From NCBI GenBank assembly GCA_040879025.1, contig JBBDLF010000038.1, positions 124,001 to 188,000 of the forward strand: a DNA stretch of 64,000 bases, read 5' to 3'. The notes under the pieces are model-generated. The model was not told the DNA's origin, searched no databases, and saw only the letters and a program-made list of their open reading frames with translations. Shown in pieces: positions 18,342 through 27,292 of the stretch. This DNA is from JBBDLF01 sp040879025. GTDB taxonomy: Bacteria > Pseudomonadota > Gammaproteobacteria > Pseudomonadales > Pseudohongiellaceae. Positions within the stretch are counted from its first letter, which is position 1, and every line of letters begins with the position of its first letter. The position numbers and the translations under genes are program-made.

Positions 18342-19070
18342 ATGAAAGACCTTTTTCGCAAAAACACGGGTCGGGACCCCGCCAGGCAGGCGGACAAGCC
18401 TGCCGCGGCCGACAAGCGCGCAGTCCAGGATTTTCTCAACAAAGTGGCCGCTATTCCTGTCCAGCAGGGGGATGCGCGGCTGATTTTCGCCCTTGATGCC
18501 ACCGCCAGTCGCCAGCATACCTGGGATCAGGCCAGTCAGTTGCAAACGGAGATGTTTCTCTCCACCAAAGCCCTGGGCGGTCTTCAGGTGCAGCTTTGTT
18601 ATTTCCGCGGATTCGCCGAATTCCACAGTAGCAACTGGCATATCGAAACCGGTCCGTTACTGCAGCAGATGTCATCCATCCATTGTCAGGCGGGGATCAC
18701 CCAGATCGAGCGGCTGCTGCAACACGTGATTGCCGAAAACCGCAGAAAGCGCGTGAAGTGCGTCATTTTCATCGGCGACTCCATGGAAGAGAGCCTCGAC
18801 AAACTTTGCCATTTGGCCGGACAGCTTGGCATGCTCAACATACCGCTTTTCATTTTTCAGGAACGTCAGGACCCTGTGGCAAGGCAGGCGTTTACCGAGA
18901 TGGCCCGTCTTTCAAAGGGGGCTTGTTGCCAGTTTGACAGCAGCAGCGCCGATCAACTGAAAGAGCTGCTGCGCGCGGTGGCAATATACGCCGCGGGAGG
19001 CTTGAAGGCACTTCAGGATCTGGGTAAAACATCACACCAGGCCGTCAGGCTGCTTCAACAATTAAAATGA
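18342..19070 (+). CDS. VWA-like domain protein
   Basis: 242-residue cytoplasmic protein without signal or membrane segment. Residues about 45-215 resemble a von Willebrand factor A fold: a beta strand ending in the metal-site-like motif DATAS (52-56, usual form DxSxS), a later ITQIE and a strand ending FIGDSME with a candidate third metal-site Asp. It is followed by a membrane J-domain gene on the same strand 79 bases on; the pair probably works together. The function is unknown; VWA proteins usually mediate metal-dependent protein assembly. Confidence 0.72.
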   Translation: MKDLFRKNTGRDPARQADKPAAADKRAVQDFLNKVAAIPVQQGDARLIFALDATASRQHTWDQASQLQTEMFLSTKALGGLQVQLCYFRGFAEFHSSNWHIETGPLLQQMSSIHCQAGITQIERLLQHVIAENRRKRVKCVIFIGDSMEESLDKLCHLAGQLGMLNIPLFIFQERQDPVARQAFTEMARLSKGACCQFDSSSADQLKELLRAVAIYAAGGLKALQDLGKTSHQAVRLLQQLK

Positions 19071-19149
19071 GCCCCTGCTGTCTTGTGCATCCTGCAAGCC
19101 GGTCAGATGAAACAACAAGCTCCCCAAGCGGTAGAATGCTCCTCCTGCG

Positions 19150-19905
19150 ATGCTGATTCGACTCTTAGCCCTGATTGCACTCCCACTGCTCGCCTACTGG
19201 GCTGTTAAACGCATCGCCAGGAAATATCCGCTGACCCAGCGGCAGTTTACACTGCTGTTTATTCTATTGGTGGCGATGCTGGCGCTGGTCGGCTTGATTG
19301 TGCTGGGCCGATTGCCCATCCATTTTATTCTGGCTCCACTGGGTGTCGCGGCGACATTTCTGTTCCGAAGCCTTCCTTTCCTATTGCGATTATTGCCCCT
19401 TTGGCAGATGGTCAAATCCCGTGTCAGTTCGGCCACAGGCCAGGGAAGTCACCGATCCCGATCCTCCACCATCCGCACGGCGTGGTTCGCCATGGAACTG
19501 GATCACGGCTCGGGAGATATGGAGGGTGAAGTGCTGCAGGGTCGGCAGTCAGGCAGGAAAGTCTCTTCACTGTCACTGACCGAATTGCTGGAACTGGCTA
19601 ACGAGAGCGCCGCCGACAGCGACTCCAGACAGATTCTGGAGGCCTACCTGGACCGGATGCATCCCGAGTGGCGTCAGTCCGCCGGGGGAACCGGTTCGGC
19701 CAGGGAGTCGTCCGCCGAGGGCGAGTCGGTAATGAGTCGGCAACTGGCACTGGAAATTCTGGGTTTGAAAGAGCCGCTGACGCGGGACGAGGTGGTACAG
19801 GCGCATCGCAAATTGATGCAGAAAATGCACCCGGATCGCGGGGGCTCGGATTATTTCGCCAAAAAAATCAATTCCGCCAAGGAATTTCTGCTGGCTCAGC
19901 TTTAG
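19150..19905 (+). CDS. Membrane-anchored J-domain protein
   Basis: 251 residues. Two or three hydrophobic segments lie in the first 90 residues (LLALIALPLLAYWAV; then about 38-80), then a soluble linker, and a short C-terminal J domain from about residue 200 with the Hsp70-activating HPD motif at 227-229 (MHPDRGGSDYF). The J domain is at the very C-terminus, as in TIM14/Pam18-like proteins and bacterial DnaJ-domain membrane proteins. It should stimulate a cytoplasmic DnaK-type ATPase at the membrane. The Shine-Dalgarno is weak. It is convergent with the enoyl-CoA hydratase gene, ten bases apart. Confidence 0.83.
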   Translation: MLIRLLALIALPLLAYWAVKRIARKYPLTQRQFTLLFILLVAMLALVGLIVLGRLPIHFILAPLGVAATFLFRSLPFLLRLLPLWQMVKSRVSSATGQGSHRSRSSTIRTAWFAMELDHGSGDMEGEVLQGRQSGRKVSSLSLTELLELANESAADSDSRQILEAYLDRMHPEWRQSAGGTGSARESSAEGESVMSRQLALEILGLKEPLTRDEVVQAHRKLMQKMHPDRGGSDYFAKKINSAKEFLLAQL

Positions 19906-19914
19906 GTGCGGCAA

Positions 19915-20718
19915 TTAACCGGTCGCTTTCTTGCCGCTGAGAAATTGTTGCAGAATCGCCTGGGCTTCTTCGGAGCCAAGCAATTTGCCGAATTCCGCCA
20001 GTTCAATGTCAATCGTTGCCATCAGTTCGCCCTGCGAGCGGCGTTTGATCAACCGTTTGCTGGTTTGTACCGCCTTTGGGGAATAGGACGCCAGTTGCCT
20101 GGCGCGATGCATCGCCGTCGTAAAGTATTCATTGCGGGGCAGAACTTCATTGACCAATCCAAATCGGCAGGCCGTTTCCGCGTCGAAGCGTTCCCCGAGC
20201 AGCAGCAGCTCCGATGCCCGGTGATGACCCATCAGCGCTGGCAGCAGCAGGCTCGAGCCGGCTTCCGGGCACAGACCAAGACGGGCAAACGGCAACTGGA
20301 AAAAGCAATCCCGGGCGGCATACACCAGATCGCAATGCAGGAGCAATGTCGTTCCAATTCCCACTGCCAATCCGCCGACCGCGGCCACTAACGGCTTTTC
20401 CGCCTGACTGATGGCTTTCATGAATTGCACCGAAGGCCGCTCTTCTGTCAAATCGGGCGCATTAAGGAAATCATTGATATCGTTGCCGCTGGTAAAGCAG
20501 TCTTCGCAGCCGGTAATTACGATTACGCTTACCGCGTCGTCACGGTCGGCCAGGATGATGCCTTTCGCCATGGCACCGTACATGTTCCGGGTCAGTGCGT
20601 TTTTCTTTTCCGGCCGGTCGATACGCAAAGTGAACACACCGGCCTCCTGGCTGTAAACGATATGAGGGTCGGTTGATTTCATCATTTCCGTTATCTCGTC
20701 GATTGTCTGGACGCTCAA
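19915..20718 (-). CDS. Enoyl-CoA hydratase/isomerase family protein
   Basis: 267-residue crotonase-fold enzyme. The oxyanion-hole segments are FTSGNDINDF and VGGLAVGIGTTLLLHCDL; the acidic active-site residue is the Glu in GLCPEAGSSLLLP, a pattern closer to enoyl-CoA isomerases and PaaG-like enzymes than to classic FadB hydratases. It probably acts in fatty-acid or aromatic-acid degradation, but the substrate cannot be set. It is a single gene, divergent from fumarase. Confidence 0.88.
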   Translation of the reverse strand: MSVQTIDEITEMMKSTDPHIVYSQEAGVFTLRIDRPEKKNALTRNMYGAMAKGIILADRDDAVSVIVITGCEDCFTSGNDINDFLNAPDLTEERPSVQFMKAISQAEKPLVAAVGGLAVGIGTTLLLHCDLVYAARDCFFQLPFARLGLCPEAGSSLLLPALMGHHRASELLLLGERFDAETACRFGLVNEVLPRNEYFTTAMHRARQLASYSPKAVQTSKRLIKRRSQGELMATIDIELAEFGKLLGSEEAQAILQQFLSGKKATG

Positions 20719-20866
20719 TTGTAGGTTAATCGGACCCGGTTGGAAAATAGCCTCATAGACGCTGACGGTTTGTCTGCGCTATTCTTTCGTGGCACGGTTT
20801 TTCAGTGCCGCATTAAGTGCACTCTATGGCCGGGCGCTACATCCAGAAACACCGCAGGGTTTGAAT

Positions 20867-22393
20867 ATGACTGTAATACATCAAGACGACCTGATTACCA
20901 GCGTTGCCGATGCACTGCAATACATCTCCTACTATCACCCTTTGGATTTTATCACCGCTGTCCATGAGGCCTATCAAAAAGAGCAGTCGCCGGCGGCTAA
21001 AAATGCGATGGCCCAAATTCTTGTCAACTCCCGCCTGTGCGCGGAAGGCAAGCGCCCGATCTGCCAGGACACCGGCATTGTCACCGTGTTTATGCAGGTG
21101 GGCATGAACGTGCGATGGGAGGGTAATATGGGCGTCGTCGACATGGTCAATGAAGGCGTCAGGCGCGCTTACCTGAATCCCGACAACGTACTGCGGGCTT
21201 CGATACTGGACGATCCAGCGGGAGCGCGGCGTAACACCGGTGATAATACTCCCGCTGTGATTCACATGGCGCTGGTTCCCGGCAATGAGGTGGATATCAG
21301 GCTGGCGGCCAAGGGTGGTGGCTCCGAGAACAAGGCAAAGCTGGTAATGCTCAATCCCAGCGACAGTATTGTTGACTGGGTGGTACAGACGGTTCCGACG
21401 ATGGGTGCGGGGTGGTGTCCTCCCGGGATGCTGGGTATCGGCATAGGCGGCACCGCGGAGAAGTCGGCTGTGCTGGCAAAAGAGTCGCTAATGGAGCCTG
21501 TCGATATTCATGAGTTGCGCATGCGCGGACCGGCAAACCGGGTTGAGGAACTGCGTCTGGAAATTATGGACAAGGTTAACGAGTTGGGTATCGGTGCGCA
21601 GGGTCTCGGGGGCCTGACCACGGTGCTGGATGTGAAGATCAAGGATTTTCCCACACATGCCGCGTCGTTACCGGTTGCGATGATTCCCAACTGTGCGGCG
21701 ACACGTCACGTGCATTTTACGTTGACGGGAAGCGGCCCGGCTGAGTTGCAGCCACCGAAGCTTGAAGACTGGCCGAACATCACCTGGGATGCCGGCCCGC
21801 GGGCAAAAAGGGTCAATCTGGACACTGTCACCCGAGACGATATCGCCTCCTGGGGGCCAGGTGACATACTATTACTCTCCGGAAAAATGCTGACGGGCCG
21901 CGACGCGGCCCACAAACGCATCCTGGATCTGCTTGACCGGGGCGAGCCGTTACCCGCAGGCGTCGACCTGAAAAACCGGTTCATCTACTACGTGGGCCCT
22001 GTAGATCCGGTCAGGGACGAGGTTATCGGTCCTGCCGGCCCGACCACGGCAACCCGTATGGACAAATTTACAGGACCGTTGCTGGAAAAGACAGGTCTGA
22101 TGGGAATGATTGGCAAGGCCGAACGCGGCCCGCTGGCGCTGGATGCGATCAGGAACCATCGCGCCGTCTACCTGATGGCGGTGGGTGGCGCCGCGTACCT
22201 GGTTTCAAAGGCTATTCGCAAATCCCGCGTTGTCGCGTTTGAAGAATTGGGAATGGAAGCCATTCATGAATTTGAAGTAGAGGACATGCCGGTCACTGTC
22301 GCCGTTGATGTCGACGGCAATTCGGTTCACCAGCGTGGTCCGGCGGAATGGAAGCAACGAATTGCCGAAGCCCGGGCCGTGACTGTGGAGTAG
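20867..22393 (+). CDS. fumA: Fumarate hydratase class I (4Fe-4S)
   Basis: 508-residue iron-sulfur enzyme interconverting fumarate and malate in the TCA cycle. Class I features are ICQDTGIVTVFMQVG near the N-terminus, MGAGWCPPGMLGIGIGGTAEKS, and PNCAATRHVHFTLTGSG, which together hold the cluster-ligand cysteines. The C-terminal domain has SGKMLTGRDAAHKR. I chose ATG 20867 with AGGG upstream because the family begins there; an upstream in-frame start at 20789 would add 26 unrelated residues. Confidence 0.95.
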   Translation: MTVIHQDDLITSVADALQYISYYHPLDFITAVHEAYQKEQSPAAKNAMAQILVNSRLCAEGKRPICQDTGIVTVFMQVGMNVRWEGNMGVVDMVNEGVRRAYLNPDNVLRASILDDPAGARRNTGDNTPAVIHMALVPGNEVDIRLAAKGGGSENKAKLVMLNPSDSIVDWVVQTVPTMGAGWCPPGMLGIGIGGTAEKSAVLAKESLMEPVDIHELRMRGPANRVEELRLEIMDKVNELGIGAQGLGGLTTVLDVKIKDFPTHAASLPVAMIPNCAATRHVHFTLTGSGPAELQPPKLEDWPNITWDAGPRAKRVNLDTVTRDDIASWGPGDILLLSGKMLTGRDAAHKRILDLLDRGEPLPAGVDLKNRFIYYVGPVDPVRDEVIGPAGPTTATRMDKFTGPLLEKTGLMGMIGKAERGPLALDAIRNHRAVYLMAVGGAAYLVSKAIRKSRVVAFEELGMEAIHEFEVEDMPVTVAVDVDGNSVHQRGPAEWKQRIAEARAVTVE

Positions 22394-22417
22394 TCGGGCG
22401 ACCTGATCGGGCATGGC

Positions 22418-24340
22418 CTAGTCGCACATGTCCGCATAGCTGTTGGGAATATCGAGATTTATCGCAGGTTCAATGCCCTGAATCTTCATCGACTTCCGGT
22501 TCAAGTCGAGTGACTCTCCCTGTAACACATTGTGGTCGAACCGGTAGATCACTTCCGTTTGACCCGTAATCGCCGCATCATCATACGCATCAGTATTTGA
22601 CCGTACGGTTTCGTTAATTTCGCGATAGCGGGAAAGTTGCGCCTTTCCGTATTTTTTCCCAAGCATCTTCGTCACCAAATGGGGCGCCAGAATCGAAGCC
22701 GAAGCATTGTTGCCGCCAAAACCCTTGGAGTTGATTATAACGGCGTCCATACCCTCACGGCCCGTTTCTCGGTGCTGGAGCAGAATATCCAGGTTCTCGC
22801 TGCATACATCATCCGCTATCTGGTCCACCGTGCGAATGCCGGGAATGATGCCATATCGCCACAGGCCCAGGCTGCTGACAAGCTGATCTCCCGCCGAGGA
22901 AGCAAGGGAGTGTCCCAGATAGGATTTGACCGCCGTTACCGGCCAGGAATTGATGCCGAAAGTGGCGGCGATCTCGCTTAGAATCTGTGATTCAGTCACA
23001 CGGTTTTGTGGTGTACCGGTTCCGTGGGCCTGCACGAAACTGCGCTTTCGCAAGGCTTTGTCGCCGATCAGATTGCGTGTTGCCGCTGTCGCCTTGGCCA
23101 TGGAAATGTAGTTGCCAAGTCCGGGGCTGGCGATGGATTTTTTGAACCCATCGGCATTGATGAAAACCTCATTGACCGCGCCGTAAATGTTCGCGCCCAG
23201 TTCCAGCGCCAGCGCATCGTCAAACAAAACGACGAACTGAGCGGATTCGGCGAGTGTGAATCCGACATTGTTACCAAAAGGACGGCAGGCCCGGCGGTAA
23301 TTGACGGCGCCGATATCCTGGAGCCCGTCCAGCTTCATCAGAGCATCGTCATCCGCCAAGGCACCCATTGTGGAGAAACCGTCGATGATTTCGGGAACCA
23401 AAGGTGCTTCACTGGTACCGACGATGGCGACCCGGTGGCTGCCGTTTTGTATGTCGCGTGCCGCCTGACGCAGGTTGTAAAGAAAGGTCGCACAAGCTGC
23501 CACATTGGTGCCAGTTGTCCCAAAATTGCCCAGCACATAGGCGTTAACGAAGTCCGCTGGCATTTCAGCGTAACCCAATGCCAGTTGTTTGGAACTAACC
23601 TTTTTTCCAAGCAGCCGAGCCTGCATCATTCCGCCGTTACCGTTGTAGTCAAGCTGGCTCATGCCGCTGCCGGCATAGACGGCGATTCTGTCCGGTGCAA
23701 CTGTGGCGGTCACTGTTTGCCAGTCTATACCCAGGGAATTAATCGCGTCGGAAGCACCGTAAATAGTCAGTTGCAATCCGCGGGGATGGTTGCGGGAAGC
23801 ATAAAGCACTTCAGGATCAAAGCCCGAGGGTAACTGCCCTGCGCTGTTCACCGGAGAGTTTCTGAACGCCGCAAGCATAACGTCCAGTTGGCTCTCGACA
23901 CGGATTTTCAAGTGGCCAGGGGCTGTTGCCGGATCGCTGATGACTTGCCAGCCTGGCGGTAAGTCCCCAGGCATCTGACTTTGCCGGATCTCAAATTCAA
24001 GCGGCTGATCCCTGGCCGACATCGTCAGCCTGCGATGAAACAACAAACGCTGGGGATCAAACAGGTTGTTTTCCAATTGCCGGATGAGTGTGCTGTTCTC
24101 AATGACGGAGGCGTTCCGAGTGAGAAAGCTTTCCAGTTCAACCACCGTTCCTTCCGGGTTCTGCCATTGGCCGTTCCTGTAATGCAATAGTCCCATCAGG
24201 CTGGCAAGGCTGATCCGGGTCTGACGCGCCTCCGCGCTGCCGAGAGCGTCCAGTACCAGGCGGCGGTAGGCATGATGCGATGAGCTGCGTCCCGCGGGAT
24301 TAATGCCGCCGAAACCTGTGATTACCGGTAAATTAGCCAT
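22418..24340 (-). CDS. fabY: Beta-ketoacyl-ACP synthase FabY
   Basis: 640-residue condensing enzyme starting MANLPVITGFGGINPAGRSS, like Pseudomonas aeruginosa FabY, which starts fatty-acid synthesis by condensing acetyl-CoA with malonyl-ACP where FabH is absent or minor. The thiolase-fold triad is visible: Cys in NVAACATFLYN, His in VQAHGTGTPQNRVTE and His in KSYLGHSLASSAGDQ. It is much longer than FabB/FabF (about 410) because of extra N- and C-terminal regions, as in FabY. It is a single gene, convergent with fumarase. Confidence 0.88.
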   Translation of the reverse strand: MANLPVITGFGGINPAGRSSSHHAYRRLVLDALGSAEARQTRISLASLMGLLHYRNGQWQNPEGTVVELESFLTRNASVIENSTLIRQLENNLFDPQRLLFHRRLTMSARDQPLEFEIRQSQMPGDLPPGWQVISDPATAPGHLKIRVESQLDVMLAAFRNSPVNSAGQLPSGFDPEVLYASRNHPRGLQLTIYGASDAINSLGIDWQTVTATVAPDRIAVYAGSGMSQLDYNGNGGMMQARLLGKKVSSKQLALGYAEMPADFVNAYVLGNFGTTGTNVAACATFLYNLRQAARDIQNGSHRVAIVGTSEAPLVPEIIDGFSTMGALADDDALMKLDGLQDIGAVNYRRACRPFGNNVGFTLAESAQFVVLFDDALALELGANIYGAVNEVFINADGFKKSIASPGLGNYISMAKATAATRNLIGDKALRKRSFVQAHGTGTPQNRVTESQILSEIAATFGINSWPVTAVKSYLGHSLASSAGDQLVSSLGLWRYGIIPGIRTVDQIADDVCSENLDILLQHRETGREGMDAVIINSKGFGGNNASASILAPHLVTKMLGKKYGKAQLSRYREINETVRSNTDAYDDAAITGQTEVIYRFDHNVLQGESLDLNRKSMKIQGIEPAINLDIPNSYADMCD

Positions 24341-24576
24341 GGGGCGTGGTGTAACTCCCTGTCAACGGAATCCGAAGTGATGCCTGGTTCGAGTGATGCC
24401 TACTATAGAGGGGGGATCGGCAGTGTTATACGCTAATTTAGCCAAATCCGGCGGCATATTAGCCGTCACCTCATGCCAGAAGCCTGACGGTAGCCGGAAA
24501 CAGAATCATCCCCCACACCTTGCATTCCCCTGATGTCCCTCATATCCTAGACTTTCCCGCATGTCTGGAGGTTTGT

Positions 24577-25446
24577 ATGAAAGCTCTGAATACCGCAAAA
24601 AGGGTACTGCTGGCACTGACACTCGCCGTCGGTGCTTCCGCGATGGCGCAGAATGATTTCGCCAACGTGACCATCGAAACCCTGCCGGTGGCGGGCAATA
24701 TTTCCATGCTGACCGGGTCCGGTGGCAACATTGGGGTCTCGGCGGGCTCCGACGGTATCTTGATAATCGATGACCAGTACGCGCCACTGGCCGGTCGCAT
24801 CAAGGCGGCACTGGCGGATCTGGGTTCCGATGTGCCGAAGTTCGTTCTCAATACCCATTTTCACGGCGACCACGTCGGCGGTAATCCCGAGTTCGGCGCT
24901 GACAGTATTATCGTGGCCCACGAAAACGTGCGCCTGCGGCTTGATTCCGACGACAGTATCCCCGACGTTGCACTGCCTCTCGTCACCTATAACGATGACG
25001 TCAGCATCCACTTCAATGGTGAAGAGATTACGTTGATTCATATGCCTGCCGGACATACCGACACCGACAGCGTGGTTCTGTTTACCGAATCGAATGTGAT
25101 TCATATGGGGGATCATTTCTTCAATGGAGGTTTTCCCTTTGTCGATCTGGCCAACGGCGGCACGGTTCAGGGTTACGTGAGCAACCTGGAGAAAGTACTG
25201 TCGTGGATTGATGATGAGACTCGCGTCATACCGGGCCATGGTGCCTTGGGCAACAAGGCAGATCTGTTGAACTTCTATAATGTCATCAGGGACTCTGCCA
25301 CCGATATCCGCATCCTCAAGTCCCAGGGTTTGAGTGTCGCGGAAATTGTCACTGAAGGACTCGACGCCAGATACGAATCGTGGGGAACCGGCTTTATCAA
25401 CGAACAGCGGTGGGTTGAAACGGTTTTCGAGAGCTATCCACGCTGA
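24577..25446 (+). CDS. Secreted metallo-beta-lactamase fold hydrolase
   Basis: 289 residues with a signal peptide (about 1-22, cleaved after ASAMA). Zinc motifs are NTHFHGDHVGG, PAGHTDTDS, HMGDHFFNGGFP and IPGHGALGN, so both metal sites appear complete. Periplasmic proteins of this type are close to subclass B3-like and cyclase-like hydrolases and are usually of unknown substrate; beta-lactamase activity cannot be claimed from sequence. The start is fixed by a strong GGAGGT at 24567-24572. The VanY-like gene follows on the same strand. Confidence 0.87.
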   Translation: MKALNTAKRVLLALTLAVGASAMAQNDFANVTIETLPVAGNISMLTGSGGNIGVSAGSDGILIIDDQYAPLAGRIKAALADLGSDVPKFVLNTHFHGDHVGGNPEFGADSIIVAHENVRLRLDSDDSIPDVALPLVTYNDDVSIHFNGEEITLIHMPAGHTDTDSVVLFTESNVIHMGDHFFNGGFPFVDLANGGTVQGYVSNLEKVLSWIDDETRVIPGHGALGNKADLLNFYNVIRDSATDIRILKSQGLSVAEIVTEGLDARYESWGTGFINEQRWVETVFESYPR

Positions 25447-25477
25447 TAATGGGTGGCAGCATCGTCAGGATCCGCCT

Positions 25478-26032
25478 GTGAAGCAGCGTCTGGAGGACGA
25501 GCAGCACGAGGAGTTTCTGCAACGGCTCCGCCGCATGCATCAGGATCTCGGAATCCCGCGTGACTGGGTGGAACAGAGCAGGCTCCCCCTGCAGAGGGAA
25601 CCGCCTGTGCTGGTGGATACGGAACCGGATCATTATCAGCGGCCACAGAAGCTTACTCCTGCGGCTTTGAAAGCCTGGCGGGAGATGAAACAGGCTGCCG
25701 CCGGGGCGCAAGTCGAATTTTTCCTTATCTCCGCGTTCCGAAGCGCCGAGTACCAACAGGGATTGTTTGCCAAAAAACTGGCGGCGGGCCAGAAAATCGA
25801 GGAGATTCTTCGGGTCAATGCGGCACCCGGATTCAGTGAACATCACAGTGGCCGAGCCATTGATATAGGAAGCCCGGAGTGCAGGGCCCTGGAGGAGGAA
25901 TTTGAAGACACCGCGGCCTATCGCTGGCTGTGCGCCAATGCGGCCGGCTACGGCTTCTTCCTTTCCTACCCCCGGGACAATCCCAGCGGCATCCGGTATG
26001 AGCCGTGGCACTGGTGCTATCGTGATTCATGA
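25478..26032 (+). CDS. VanY-like D-alanyl-D-alanine carboxypeptidase
   Basis: 184-residue M15 family zinc peptidase with SAFRSAEYQQGLF, the zinc motif SEHHSGRAIDIG and the C-terminal EPWHW. Such enzymes trim D-Ala-D-Ala stems or related peptides in peptidoglycan. No signal peptide is evident at the GTG 25478 start, which has CAGGA eight bases upstream; a longer frame reaches back to 25334, but that part overlaps the hydrolase gene and lacks family similarity. With no signal, action in the cytoplasm on recycled peptides is conceivable, as for LdcA. Confidence 0.83.
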   Translation: MKQRLEDEQHEEFLQRLRRMHQDLGIPRDWVEQSRLPLQREPPVLVDTEPDHYQRPQKLTPAALKAWREMKQAAAGAQVEFFLISAFRSAEYQQGLFAKKLAAGQKIEEILRVNAAPGFSEHHSGRAIDIGSPECRALEEEFEDTAAYRWLCANAAGYGFFLSYPRDNPSGIRYEPWHWCYRDS

Positions 26033-26093
26033 GTGGCTTGGCAAAACCCCGGCAATGGAGTAATCTAAGTCGCGAGGAGATTACGGAGTATCC

Positions 26094-27173
26094 ATGCGCA
26101 ACCTCAGATACCTGAGCACAAAATTTCCTGTATTCCTTGTAGCCTGTGCGCTTTGTCTGCCCGTTCACTCCCAGCAACAAACCCCGCAAGATTCTCAGAA
26201 CAGCGACATCACGTCACCACGCCCCGATCCCGAATTCAGTCTCTGGTTGCAAGAGCTTATCGATGAAGCCCGCGAGCGCGGTATCTCCGACCGGATACTT
26301 GATCAGGCGCTGACCGACGTGACTCCCATCCCGCAAGTTGTCAGCAATGATCGGAATCAGGCGGAGTTTGTCGAAACCTTCATTGAGTACCGGGACAAAC
26401 GGGTGACTGACTGGCGCATCGACAAAGGCCGTGAAATGCTTGCGGAGCACAAGGTATTACTGGACCGGGTTGCGGAAACCTATGGTGTGCAGCCGCGATT
26501 TATTTTGGCCTTCTGGGGCCTTGAGACGAACTACGGGACGTTTCCACTGGAAATGAGCGCAATCCGTGCCCTGGTAACACTGGCGTATGACCCACGCCGC
26601 GCCGATTATTTTCGCAGGGAATTATTCAGTGCCCTGCAGATTCTGCAGGAAGGCCACATCGCGTTGGATGAAATGAAAGGCTCCTGGGCCGGGGCCATGG
26701 GACAGACTCAGTTCATGCCCAGCAATTTCCTGAGATTCGCACAGGATTTTGACGGAGACGGCAAACGTGACATCTGGAACAGCACCGCCGATGTGTTGGC
26801 CTCGATAGCCTATTACCTGCAAAGCAACAACTGGCGCGATGACCAGACCTGGGGTCGGGAAGTGACTCTACCCGCCGATTTCTACAACCGTCGTGATCAA
26901 TGGGAACAGGAGTCACCGAGCTATTCCTGTGGTGCTCTGCGGAGCCATTCAGTCCAGCGAACTCTTCCCGAGTGGCAGGCATTCGGACTGCGTCAGGCGG
27001 ACGGCAGCGACCTGCCGGCGGTCAACTTCAGTGCGTCCATCGTGGCGCCGGACAGTGAGTCCGGACCCGCCTATGTCACCTATGGAAATTTTCGCAGCAT
27101 TTTGCGCTATAACTGCGCCAACAAATACGCCCTGTCGGTGGGATTGCTGGCTGATACCCTGCACATCGACTGA
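26094..27173 (+). CDS. Lytic murein transglycosylase, MltB family
   Basis: 359-residue secreted enzyme that cleaves the glycan strand of peptidoglycan to 1,6-anhydroMurNAc ends. The catalytic Glu is in WGLETNYGTFPL; WAGAMGQTQFMPSNFL and DFDGDGKRDIW are family signatures. A hydrophobic N-terminus ends VHSQQ, consistent with a signal peptide; LVAC at 15-18 also fits a lipobox, but the preceding core is short. In Pseudomonas mltB lies between rodA and rlpA; here that place is empty and this gene sits 15 kb away, so it may be a relocated or different paralogue. Confidence 0.9.
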   Translation: MRNLRYLSTKFPVFLVACALCLPVHSQQQTPQDSQNSDITSPRPDPEFSLWLQELIDEARERGISDRILDQALTDVTPIPQVVSNDRNQAEFVETFIEYRDKRVTDWRIDKGREMLAEHKVLLDRVAETYGVQPRFILAFWGLETNYGTFPLEMSAIRALVTLAYDPRRADYFRRELFSALQILQEGHIALDEMKGSWAGAMGQTQFMPSNFLRFAQDFDGDGKRDIWNSTADVLASIAYYLQSNNWRDDQTWGREVTLPADFYNRRDQWEQESPSYSCGALRSHSVQRTLPEWQAFGLRQADGSDLPAVNFSASIVAPDSESGPAYVTYGNFRSILRYNCANKYALSVGLLADTLHID

Positions 27174-27230
27174 ATATTGGAATAGAACCGGTAAACCGGG
27201 ACTGTGGGGTCCCATAACATTAACTGACCC

Positions 27231-27239
27231 AAAGGAGGT
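27231..27239 (+). promoter_or_regulatory. Strong Shine-Dalgarno-like sequence without an obvious gene
   Basis: AAAGGAGGT is a near-perfect complement to the 16S rRNA 3' end, but no ATG, GTG or TTG follows at usable distance, and raiA starts 53 bases downstream with its own AGGAG. It could serve a short non-canonical leader, a standby ribosome site, or be chance. Confidence 0.3.
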
Positions 27240-27292
27240 ACTGAACCGGCAGCAGCAATTGATCACACACAATAAACAGGAGACAAAGGCTT

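Noticed and set aside
23006..23833. 275-codon open frame on the plus strand
   Set aside because: Antisense to fabY; no domain visible.
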